NCBI RefSeq assembly: GCF_001870435.1
Contig: NZ_MDDR01000034.1
Span: 620,001-684,000, forward strand
DNA length: 64,000 nucleotides
Direction: 5' to 3'
Origin: Pseudomonas costantinii
GTDB taxonomy: Bacteria; Pseudomonadota; Gammaproteobacteria; Pseudomonadales; Pseudomonadaceae
The notes beneath the pieces are model-generated. The model ran no database searches. It was given only the letters and a program-made list of their open reading frames with translations, and was not told the DNA's origin. The translations under genes and the position numbers were made by a program. This document shows positions 34,801-42,085 of the stretch, in pieces; positions within the stretch are counted from its first letter, which is position 1, and every line of letters begins with the position of its first letter.

Positions 34801-35012
34801 CATTGGCGAAAGACGACCTGCCGGAAGTAAAACGCATCGCACACAAGCTCAAAGGTACGGCGTACCTACTCAATCACTCAGCACTACTTGACCAATGTGT
34901 CGAGATCGAAGACTTGTGCGCCGAAGGCGTGATGTCCGTTGGCGTACTCGAAGCATTGAGCACCTTGATTCAGTCACTGGAAAGCATCAACCAGTCACTG
35001 AGACCGGAGTGA
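31803..35012 (+). CDS. Unorthodox hybrid sensor kinase (BvgS/EvgS/RocS-like)
   Basis: About 1,069 residues from a GTG at 31803. A signal peptide (LNALLLLLVIGCCTQATA) leads to two tandem periplasmic solute-binding-type domains (about 45-260 and 290-520), then a membrane helix (LLGALLLVAGLLIMI, about 538-552). Next come a histidine kinase domain with His599 in MSHEIRTPLNA, an ATPase domain with LLSNAIKFTEQGG, DTGAGIP and GAGLGLAICQAL, a receiver with Asp892 in LTDCNMPEMSG, and an Hpt domain with His1014 in RIAHKLKGTA. No PAS domain is obvious between helix and kinase, unlike BvgS. The full phosphorelay should end on the adjacent regulator. Confidence 0.92.
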   Translation: MKKIFPQLNALLLLLVIGCCTQATAETGDLQPTARQPINNVKIQLRAKERAWLEHKQTLIVGVTQDPLPPYRIFTEQKSFEGLSADYLVAMQRELGIAVKVRPYDSDKAVYEALRQGHVDMVASATAQETKDFGGQLTPPYAVTELALFAEGGDLHEYSIHDPNLRIAVANSTALALYKSHGGQGIFTLYASPLAAMASVLTGANDVYLGDTLSTYYLSSQLFSNQLEVNQSARLPEVKVGFAVAANNRLLAGLFERGLGGISHCQMASAQYLWGDFEGCDESGFRKRLTDTERTWLDNTGMVKLAISEDLAPYAFFNSHGHLNGIASDLLDIIRRKSDIRFKIIRVSSLAEVDSLLAKGEADLGILTEVSHGPLPYLRTRSLATAPYLFVMRNDNQTLLDEESTATVAVAKGYLLSPLIARQYPHVSIEETDTMGEAFKFVREGTAEFVLAPANVARYYLSYKYETSLKVGGIVNIPSANVVFAAPENHTQLISIFDKAMAEIPPRDFLQIIGRWRANSATDEKYWEGIASYIWRSFELLGALLLVAGLLIMIQRRRIQSKRRDLEQRQLLLDELQEAKESAEKASRSKSVFLATMSHEIRTPLNAIIGMLELVLTRKNKAELNTQSVHIAYYSATNLLALIGDILDISRIESEKLTLVPEPARIKELLESTSNVFSGLARQKQLYLRMEIDPLAAEQVWVDGLKFKQILSNLLSNAIKFTEQGGINIHCKVSPASETALHFHIGVSDTGAGIPAAQIDQIFKPFFVTHNAVSDPNAGAGLGLAICQALSELMGGHLEVESESEVGTCMTFSVVLERVSAESRVDKAAPASLANQVADAPLTVLIVEDHLPSQYLLYQQIAYLGHHPITASNGLEGLAMWQEHEVDIVLTDCNMPEMSGHEMTKSIRRLEQSRGVRPCLIIGLTADAQREVLERGLASGLDHSLAKPITLVDLNRWIPKRDTDNQQAKIAPTPMSNIRAAMAEQMIASNDVERAALQQALAKDDLPEVKRIAHKLKGTAYLLNHSALLDQCVEIEDLCAEGVMSVGVLEALSTLIQSLESINQSLRPE

Positions 35013-35144
35013 CCGGTTAAGCCAAAGGCAAGAAATGTCTGGGTGTAATTTCAGAGGAAACTCGGACGGACCGAAGATGCGTCCTTCGTGGTGTCAAGGT
35101 GGGTTCACATAAGCTTTGGGGAACTTCGAACTTAGGCTTCAGCC

Positions 35145-36041
35145 ATGCCAAACAGCCCTTTGCACTCGCTCGTGTCGAGCCACCATACCCTGAGAAAACA
35201 AGCTTCACCTCGGCCTCTGGATCGCTTGATTGGACTGACAAAGCGATCCCGACTGCCCATTGCCGATGATGTGCAACTGGGTCTGCGACGCCGAGAGTTT
35301 CGCGCGTACTTGCAACCAAAATTCGATTTGCGCACTGGCCAGGTCAGTGCGGTAGAAGTTTTGGCACGTTGGCGACATCCGTTGCGCGGAGTTCTTGGCC
35401 CGGCAAACTTCATCCCGCTGATGGAGCACGAACAGTGGCTCGACGCACTGCTGTTCGAATTGATGGAGCAGAGTCTAGCGTATCAACTCCAGCTTCATCG
35501 CCAAGGCCTTCTTCTGGGCCTGGCATTCAACCTCTCCCCTGATCAGTTGATGAGCGGCACACTTATCGAACGCCTGGAGGTACGATTGCGCCAGCATCCC
35601 TTGCCGCTGTCGACACTGACCTTCGAGATCACGGAGAACGGTCCCGATACTGTTTCTGGCGCCAGCATCCAACAACTCAAGCGCCTGGGTGGGTTGGGTG
35701 CGCGCCTGTCGATCGACGACTTCGGTACTGGCTATTCGTCTCTCCTGCGTCTGTGCCAAGTGCCCATCAGTGAAATCAAACTGGCCGGGGAGTTCACCCG
35801 GTCTCTTGAGCATTCCGGTCGTTACCGTGCAGTCATCCGCAATACACTGGCTTTGGCCAATGAGTTGGGTGTGCAGTTGGTGGTAGAAGGCATTGAAACC
35901 GAGGCGCAGCGCGATCGATTGCTTGAGATGGGAGTTCAGATAGGACAAGGTTTTTTGCGCGCCCGACCGATGTCGATCGATACTTTTGAAAGCTGGATAC
36001 ACGACCCCTACCTGGACTTGTGCCTATGTCCAGCACGTTGA
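35145..36041 (+). CDS. EAL-domain c-di-GMP phosphodiesterase, RocR-like, without receiver
   Basis: A 298-residue protein: about 45 unassigned residues, then one EAL domain. The signature is EVLARW (Glu71), the same EVL form I recall from P. aeruginosa RocR. Other catalytic residues are in place: Asn129 (AFNLSP), Glu161 (FEITE), Asp191-Asp192 (DDFGTGYSSL), Lys212, Glu248 (VVEGIET) and Gln268 (GQGF). Hydrolytic activity is therefore likely. RocR has an N-terminal receiver; only 132 bp separate this gene from the kinase, so the receiver is absent. It should lower c-di-GMP or compete for the kinase output. Confidence 0.86.
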   Translation: MPNSPLHSLVSSHHTLRKQASPRPLDRLIGLTKRSRLPIADDVQLGLRRREFRAYLQPKFDLRTGQVSAVEVLARWRHPLRGVLGPANFIPLMEHEQWLDALLFELMEQSLAYQLQLHRQGLLLGLAFNLSPDQLMSGTLIERLEVRLRQHPLPLSTLTFEITENGPDTVSGASIQQLKRLGGLGARLSIDDFGTGYSSLLRLCQVPISEIKLAGEFTRSLEHSGRYRAVIRNTLALANELGVQLVVEGIETEAQRDRLLEMGVQIGQGFLRARPMSIDTFESWIHDPYLDLCLCPAR

Positions 36042-36044
36042 AAT

Positions 36045-36083
36045 AAAAAGGGGGAGTTGGCAAAGCCGCTCCCCCTTATTTAT
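36045..36083. terminator. Bidirectional terminator
   Basis: A strong stem, AAGGGGGAG / CTCCCCCTT, with A-rich sequence before it and TTATTTAT after it. It sits exactly between the convergent EAL gene and fimbrial tip gene, so it can end both transcripts. Confidence 0.85.
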
Positions 36084-36093
36084 GAACGCTGTT

Positions 36094-37056
36094 TCAGTTG
36101 TATTCAAGAATGTAGTTCAACGTGGCGTTAGCCCTGCCCGGCACGACTTTCTGCGAAGCCTTCTTCGCATACTCGGCAATGACTGGCAGACGATAGACCT
36201 CCCCCTTCGGCTCACTGCGCGTCCAGGTCATATCCAAAGCACTGCCTTGGGAAAAAGGCAACTTCACACTTCGATCGTTCAGCAGCGAAATCTCAACTCC
36301 TTGAGCACCACCGGGTTCGAGATTCAACCGTCCCGGCCCATCTGAGTCGCCCTCAAAATAGACTTTTACTGGGATTTTAGAACCGGCCGCCGCCCCCGAA
36401 CACAACACATCCAGATTAAAGGGCTTCTGCCGCGCAGTGTCTGCGCCGGCCAGCGAAACACGCCCCAAGGCGACATTGAGTTTTTCAACACCAGTGCAAC
36501 CGCTGAAATAAGCTTGGCTCTGGACTTTCGCGTCAACCTTGATCCTTATTTGCTTTGCGTTCCAGCCACTAAAGATTTGCTCGCTAGTCACATTCATCTT
36601 TACTTCACCAGAGGCAATTTCCCGAGAGGTGCGGATAAAATCCGCTCGCAGAGTCCTAGGTGTTGACCATCGAGAAGAAGTATTGTTGCTTACATAGCTG
36701 GACGGCAGTATGACCCCGTTGTCGGCGTGTACAAATCTGATACCTACACCATCAACGCCAGTTTTGTATACTTGACCACCTACTACCGCCTGCTCCGCTC
36801 CTTCTAACGTATATTCGTGCCTATACTCGGTTCCACTACAACTGAATATGTCAGATCCACTCGCAATGGCAGGTGACGAGGCAATTACCGAGCCGATTGG
36901 GCCGGTACTCAAGTTAAACGTTCCTGGTATGGTTACGTCGATGAACCGCTTTTCTCTGCCATTACCGACCCATGAGCAGGTACCTATATCCCCGTAGGCC
37001 ACGTTGGAACCCAAGGCCGCGTAAATCGCCACCAAGGAAAAAATCTTCAATTTCAT
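36094..37056 (-). CDS. Fimbrial tip protein / adhesin
   Basis: A 320-residue protein from the ATG at 37056, placed seven bases after a GGAG. A signal peptide (FSLVAIYAALGSNVAYG) is followed by a two-domain layout. The N-terminal half has a Cys pair (GTCSW, FSCSG) and may bind a receptor. The C-terminal half looks like a pilin domain, with cysteines in FSGCTGVEKL and DVLCSGAA and a terminal beta-strand ATLNYILEYN ending in tyrosine-x, typical of chaperone-bound subunits. It is the last gene of the fimbrial operon, as FimH-like tip adhesins usually are. The receptor is unknown. Confidence 0.82.
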   Translation of the reverse strand: MKLKIFSLVAIYAALGSNVAYGDIGTCSWVGNGREKRFIDVTIPGTFNLSTGPIGSVIASSPAIASGSDIFSCSGTEYRHEYTLEGAEQAVVGGQVYKTGVDGVGIRFVHADNGVILPSSYVSNNTSSRWSTPRTLRADFIRTSREIASGEVKMNVTSEQIFSGWNAKQIRIKVDAKVQSQAYFSGCTGVEKLNVALGRVSLAGADTARQKPFNLDVLCSGAAAGSKIPVKVYFEGDSDGPGRLNLEPGGAQGVEISLLNDRSVKLPFSQGSALDMTWTRSEPKGEVYRLPVIAEYAKKASQKVVPGRANATLNYILEYN

Positions 37057-37060
37057 ATCA

Positions 37061-39625
37061 TTACTCCGCAGCCAGTTGAACGCCACAGGCTGCCTTCACC
37101 TGGTCATACACCAGAGAAACATCACGCTCAGGCAATTTGTAAGGAACCGTGCAAGAACGATTGGACCAGTTCAGGGTCAGTTGACCGTGATCCTTGATGC
37201 CAAACACCAGTGCACGGGATTGGTTATCCACCACCGCCAGCAATGTGTTGTCCTCATCAAACAGTTGAGCGCCAAAGGGCAGTTTCTTGCCATTGGCTTG
37301 CAACAGTTCGAATTGCACACGACGCCCGCTTGAAGCCTCAAAGCGAGCCTTGACCACCGAGCCGCGACGCGGAACCACCCGTTGCGAGGTCTCGGTAACG
37401 TCCACATCACTGCCCAGTGTTTGGGTATCGAGATTCAACCAGTTGTAGCGGTACGGCTGTACATAACCCTCAACCGTATAACCCGCGGTATCGGTGCGGG
37501 CCGTGGAACCTTCGACCGCTGCACCTTTCACGCCTGGAATCTGGATAAGTGCGAATGTCTCGCCTACCGGCTGGCCAAATGTAATGCCGTCGCTGTGGGC
37601 GATCACCGAGCCGGAAGCAGTCATGTCCATATGGCGCGAAGAACCGGACTCTGAAATATTCGCCGCGACTTTGGATGAGGGGGCATCCCAGCCCAAACCA
37701 ACGCCGCCGGAACGCTCGCTACCTTCCAGACCAGCCTGAGCCGAATACGACAACGTGCTGGCCTCATCCAGGTAGCCGGCCACTCCGGCCTGCAAGCTAT
37801 CCTGCCCTTTCCCTGCCGTAGTCACACTGCTGTAGAATCGCTGCGACAACTTGCTCGGGCCAAACGGCACACTTACCGAAAACGCTAACTGGTTATCCGA
37901 ATCGCGCGAGTTGCCTGCACTTTGAGTGTGCGAGGCCGACACGCTATAGCTGACATCACCCACGCTGCCGCTGTAGCCAAACTGCACCCGTCGGGTGTTG
38001 CCTGTGCGATCCCAGTAGTTGGTCTCACCGCCACTGAGAAATAGCGAGCCGTACCCCACATTCTGGTTGATGCTCAGATCGAGACGATTTTTCGGCCGCC
38101 CCCTGTTGGTGTGGTCGTTCTCCCGATCCAACTCATCGACGTGTTCGCTCAGGGTTCGGTACCCTGAAGTGGAATAGCGGTAGCCCGCCATGGTGAAGGT
38201 AGTGTCAGTCTTGCTCAGGGTCTTCGAGTACAAAAAACGCACACTCTGCCCCGTGGTCACCTCACCTTTATCTGGACGCGAGTGGCTGTTGGTCACATCC
38301 ACCGACATCCCGCCCATCGGTGAGTTGATGCCCACACCCAAGTTCAGTGCCTTGTAACCCTCAGTGCCGAGTACGCCGCCGTAGGTGGTGAGATTGTCGG
38401 TCGCGCCATACACCGCTGTTGCCTGTAACAGCTTGGGCGAGACGGAACGTTCGTTATCGTATTTGCCCAACGACAGGTGGTACTGGAAGTTGCCCCGACG
38501 GGTCATCACTGGCAGATAGGAATACGCCTGACTGTATTTACGCTCGCGGCCGTCCGATTCGATGATGGTGATCTGGAGGTCACCATTGGAACCACCGGGA
38601 TAAATGTCGCGAATCTCGAAAGCGCCCGGCGACACCGAGGTCGAGTAAATCACATAGCCGTTCTGACGGACCTCGACCGTCGCATGGGTCTCGGCGATAC
38701 CGCGTACCACCGGCGCGTAACCCGCCTCATCGTCAGGGAGCATGCCGATGTCTGAACCCAGTTGAAACCCACGAATTCGGGTGCTGTCGAAAATATCACC
38801 ATTGCTATAAAGCTGACCTAACGCAAAACGCCCCTTGAGGCTGGTGACGTCATGCTCCAGGAAGGTGCGATTGCTCGAAAAAGTACGTGTCAGCCCGGTG
38901 CCCTGGCTGATCGACGATTCGTTGCGCAGACGCCACTGCCCGATGTTCACACCGTTGCGCAGGCCCAGGTAGCCGTAGTCGCTGCTAGAACCGCCGCCGG
39001 TGTTGCGGTTGTAGTTCAGTTGATAATTGCTGAAGAGCGCATTGATGCCGTCGTCCCACAACGATGGATCAACATAGCCACGGGCGCGGCGCTTGATGTA
39101 GGCCTGAGGGATGCTGATGAATAGCGCCAGCTTGGCCACATCGAACTCCACCGACGCACCCTCGATACGCAGCAACATGACAGGGTCACTGTCAGTGCTA
39201 TCCACCGAGATGATTCCTTCTTGCTGCAACCGCTCCACGTCAACGCCGAGTTGGCGCAACAGACCGAGCGTCAGGATTGGTTGTGCATCGGCATTTTCTG
39301 CGTCCTCGTCGGCATGAAATGTAATCTCCTGACGCCGCTCGAGTTGCTGATTCAAGTACAGATCAACACTATAAGTACCCGGAACGACACCGCCAGACTG
39401 CTCGAAATAGCGCAGATCCACCTCGGCGCCCTTGTCCTTGAGAAACATCGGGTTGAACTGCGCGGCGACCACAGACGTGGAACTCACCAAACCCATGGCC
39501 ACGAGGCAGGAAAGACTTGCACTTGAACCCAACCTGGATATTTTTTTTGGTTTGAGATGCGATAAAAATTCTGCCACGGCAACACCTTTACATGCAGGAC
39601 AATCCATGAATCCGAGTCCATTCAT
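37061..39625 (-). CDS. Outer-membrane fimbrial usher
   Basis: A protein of up to 854 residues in the FimD/PapC usher family, which forms the outer-membrane pore that assembles pilins. Visible parts are the N-terminal chaperone-binding segment after the signal peptide (FNPMFL, then VDLRYFEQSGGVVPGTYSVD), the large beta-barrel with many Tyr/Ser strands, the plug-region sequence EVRQNGYVIYSTSVSPGAFE, and the C-terminal plug-like domain (FGAQLFDEDNTLLAVVDNQS). The ATG at 39625 gives a very long leader. A GTG at 39577, preceded by AAAGGTG, gives a more normal signal peptide and may be the true start. Confidence 0.92.
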   Translation of the reverse strand: MNGLGFMDCPACKGVAVAEFLSHLKPKKISRLGSSASLSCLVAMGLVSSTSVVAAQFNPMFLKDKGAEVDLRYFEQSGGVVPGTYSVDLYLNQQLERRQEITFHADEDAENADAQPILTLGLLRQLGVDVERLQQEGIISVDSTDSDPVMLLRIEGASVEFDVAKLALFISIPQAYIKRRARGYVDPSLWDDGINALFSNYQLNYNRNTGGGSSSDYGYLGLRNGVNIGQWRLRNESSISQGTGLTRTFSSNRTFLEHDVTSLKGRFALGQLYSNGDIFDSTRIRGFQLGSDIGMLPDDEAGYAPVVRGIAETHATVEVRQNGYVIYSTSVSPGAFEIRDIYPGGSNGDLQITIIESDGRERKYSQAYSYLPVMTRRGNFQYHLSLGKYDNERSVSPKLLQATAVYGATDNLTTYGGVLGTEGYKALNLGVGINSPMGGMSVDVTNSHSRPDKGEVTTGQSVRFLYSKTLSKTDTTFTMAGYRYSTSGYRTLSEHVDELDRENDHTNRGRPKNRLDLSINQNVGYGSLFLSGGETNYWDRTGNTRRVQFGYSGSVGDVSYSVSASHTQSAGNSRDSDNQLAFSVSVPFGPSKLSQRFYSSVTTAGKGQDSLQAGVAGYLDEASTLSYSAQAGLEGSERSGGVGLGWDAPSSKVAANISESGSSRHMDMTASGSVIAHSDGITFGQPVGETFALIQIPGVKGAAVEGSTARTDTAGYTVEGYVQPYRYNWLNLDTQTLGSDVDVTETSQRVVPRRGSVVKARFEASSGRRVQFELLQANGKKLPFGAQLFDEDNTLLAVVDNQSRALVFGIKDHGQLTLNWSNRSCTVPYKLPERDVSLVYDQVKAACGVQLAAE

Positions 39626-39654
39626 TGATAATTGGAAGGTGAGCGAATCGAGCG

Positions 39655-40374
39655 TTACAGCTGAACTACCGCTTGATGTTCGACCAAGGCGCCATAATCG
39701 TTAATGGATTCCCACCTAACTTCTGCACTGCCACTAAAGTGCTGAGGAAGACCTTTCACTTTCATCCTCATAGAGTTCATCGGGCCGACCATCTGGGTTT
39801 CAACTGAGTACTCTTTGCCGGCGATTAAAACTGTCGCCCGTCCGAGAGAAACGTAAAATTCCGCAGGATTAGTGGCCAACAACATGGACTCACCGGCGTT
39901 ACTCACCAAACGCCAATTTAGATTTTTCGCAGCCTCATCCGGAGTGCCCGAAAGTTTAGCCGGCCGATAGAACAACTTGAGACGCTGGCGAAATGCTACT
40001 TGAAGGCTGTTATCCATATCAGTGAGCTGCGGTATCTCCTGAATACTTAACCAGAACACCGATTCTCGATCTTCGGGCAAACCCTTACCTTGGTAAAAAA
40101 TGCGTAACATTTGCTGTTTTTTGTGGCTCAGGCGTGCCAGGGATGGGGTGATGGCAAAAGGAACATCATTTTCGGCCTGGTTGGGCGCCGCCTCGATCCA
40201 GGATTGGATCATGGTGTCGTCGACACCTTCATTGCGGACCTGAATAGAGGCTTCTCGGTCGGTGGAGGGAAAAATAATTCGGGTACCGCCGACCTGAATG
40301 CCCGCTACGCAAATACCGGAGCAGGCAGCCATCGCCATCAACAGAAAAAAGCGAAAAATTAAAGTGGCGTTCAT
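39655..40374 (-). CDS. Periplasmic fimbrial chaperone (PapD family)
   Basis: A 239-residue chaperone from the ATG at 40374. It has a signal peptide (LIFRFFLLMAMAACSGICVA), then the PapD-type first strands (GTRIIFPSTDREASIQVRNE), the central SLARLSHKKQQMLRIFYQGK with the conserved basic residues that anchor subunit C-termini, and FWLSIQEIP, the usual marker strand. It caps pilin subunits by donor-strand complementation and delivers them to the usher. It lies between the pilin gene (45 bp upstream) and the usher. Confidence 0.92.
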   Translation of the reverse strand: MNATLIFRFFLLMAMAACSGICVAGIQVGGTRIIFPSTDREASIQVRNEGVDDTMIQSWIEAAPNQAENDVPFAITPSLARLSHKKQQMLRIFYQGKGLPEDRESVFWLSIQEIPQLTDMDNSLQVAFRQRLKLFYRPAKLSGTPDEAAKNLNWRLVSNAGESMLLATNPAEFYVSLGRATVLIAGKEYSVETQMVGPMNSMRMKVKGLPQHFSGSAEVRWESINDYGALVEHQAVVQL

Positions 40375-40419
40375 TCGTGATCTCACAAAAGGCGGAGCAT
40401 TGCGCCCCGCCGTGAAGAG

Positions 40420-41010
40420 TTACTCGTAAGTCAGAGTGAAAGGCAGAGTGCCGTTGGCAGTACCCACGCCCAGCGTGTCACCGTTGGCCACGTAAGCGGC
40501 GCGCAGGTTCAGAGCGGCTGTGTATTTGGTAGCTTCATCCTCGCCAGTCTTCACCAGTGCAGCGCTGATACCTTCGTTCGCAGACAGGTTAATCAGTTGG
40601 CTGTTGGCGTCGTACATACCGATGCCCACGCCAGTGGCGGTGCCCACAGTCTTCAGCAGGCTGTTGTTCTTCTGATCGATGCCCGAGCCAGCCATTGGGT
40701 CAAATCCCACTGTGACAGTAGTAAGACCGGCCGCAGTGTTACCGCAGTCCAAGTTCAGGTTGATCGATTTACCTGCGGCGATGCCCCCGCCAGCGGAACC
40801 ACCGAGAGAGTCCATACTCACTTTGCCCAAGTTCACATCAACAGTCTGACTACCAGCGCCACCACCAACAGAGGTGCCAGCGCCAGACGATGCGACGCAA
40901 GATGCAGCAATGATTTCGCCGGTGAAGTTTATGGTGCCGTCAGCTGCGAGAGCGGTATTAGCAAGAGCGCACATTGCCGACGTCAACAGGAGCAGTTTGA
41001 ATGCTTTCAT
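40420..41010 (-). CDS. Major fimbrial subunit (FimA-type)
   Basis: A 196-residue pilin. A signal peptide (FKLLLLTSAMCALANTALA) precedes a mature part starting ADGTINFTGEIIAASC, the typical donor-strand and first-cysteine region of type 1 pilins. The second cysteine is in LNLDCGNTAAG. The end, GTLPFTLTYE, has the penultimate tyrosine characteristic of usher-assembled subunits. It is the first gene of the four-gene operon, as expected for the most abundant product. Glycine-rich insertions (GAGTSVGGGAGS, GGSAGGGIAAG) are somewhat unusual. Confidence 0.92.
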   Translation of the reverse strand: MKAFKLLLLTSAMCALANTALAADGTINFTGEIIAASCVASSGAGTSVGGGAGSQTVDVNLGKVSMDSLGGSAGGGIAAGKSINLNLDCGNTAAGLTTVTVGFDPMAGSGIDQKNNSLLKTVGTATGVGIGMYDANSQLINLSANEGISAALVKTGEDEATKYTAALNLRAAYVANGDTLGVGTANGTLPFTLTYE

Positions 41011-42085
41011 TGAGGATCAATTCCTTGGTGGTATCTTAGTTTTAACAGGTGGCGCAGTTTAAAGCTGCCAACATAGACTAATGTTAGCCACGGCGACCAT
41101 CTACAAGACGATACTTATTTGCGCCCAAGAAATTTCTCGAACTGATAATGTCGGTACCACTTACAAACCCACTGAAATTTTGCCTAGCGCAATTTCTTAA
41201 ACTCTCTTCGTATAATCGCCAATCAAGATGGGTAGCAATATAGATTACTGGATATCCGAACTAACGCTGCCAGCTACATCATTGACTATATGAATTACGC
41301 CCTTACCCGAACACTGACATATAAAGCCTACGATATAGTTCACGCCTGCCAACAAGATAGAGATATGTAGTGAAGATATGTGAATGATTATCGCTCGGCG
41401 GACTTTAGAATTAGTTGGCGGACAGGCGCGCTGCCGATAAGCCGAGAGACTACCTTCGATCCTCAGCAGGTATTTCGGATTATTGTCTAGCGGAATCTAC
41501 GGGCGGCCGCGCAGCCATGTAAGTCTTCTCAGACTTGGTTGGCAAATCCTAGGAGACGTCGTGCTGAAGTCGTTGTCGGTGGTGGTGATGGCGGGCGCCC
41601 CCACTCTTCCCTTCGGCGTAACAATCAGCCAGCAGTTCTCCATGAGCCAAGTGATTTAGCTTGACGATCTGCCAATACTGGCCACCAAGGCGCTCTTAGA
41701 CAGGTAGTAGGGTGAGTTCATGAGCCGATGCCCCTTGTAGGAGGCGGCTCTCAGGGAGGAACCGGAAAAATCCGCCCCTCCCCTGCCTGACCAGCTCATG
41801 CCTTCAGCTCTACCACGCTAAGGTCCAACCGCTTACAGCCCTTCGCGACAGGCAGCAATCGGCCGATTTCTGCCGGTCATCGCCTCGCCGTCATCCTGTA
41901 TGTAGCGGGGGCGAAGAAATTCTCCAAATAGCTCTCGTAAGCATTCTTTTATCGGGTGTGAGCTGATCGATGCTGGCCAACTCGAGCAAGTTTCGTCTTT
42001 GATGCGCAGAACCTCTCCCCCGTACCGCACGGGGGGAGAAGAGAGATTGTGGCGCACAGCTCTATCGCTTATTCCTAACACCACT
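41011..42085. other. 1.07-kb stretch without a recognised gene
   Basis: Between the pilin start and the end of the second tniQ. The pilin-proximal part (to about 41,400) is AT-rich and should hold the fimbrial promoter. The rest is more GC-rich, which suggests a remnant of another insertion. Short inverted repeats occur at 41521-41536 (AAGTCT/AGACTT) and 42013-42036 (CTCTCCCCC / GGGGGGAG). A 101-codon open frame on the minus strand (41833-42138) overlaps tniQ and looks non-coding. No ORF in it resembles a family I know. Confidence 0.6.
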
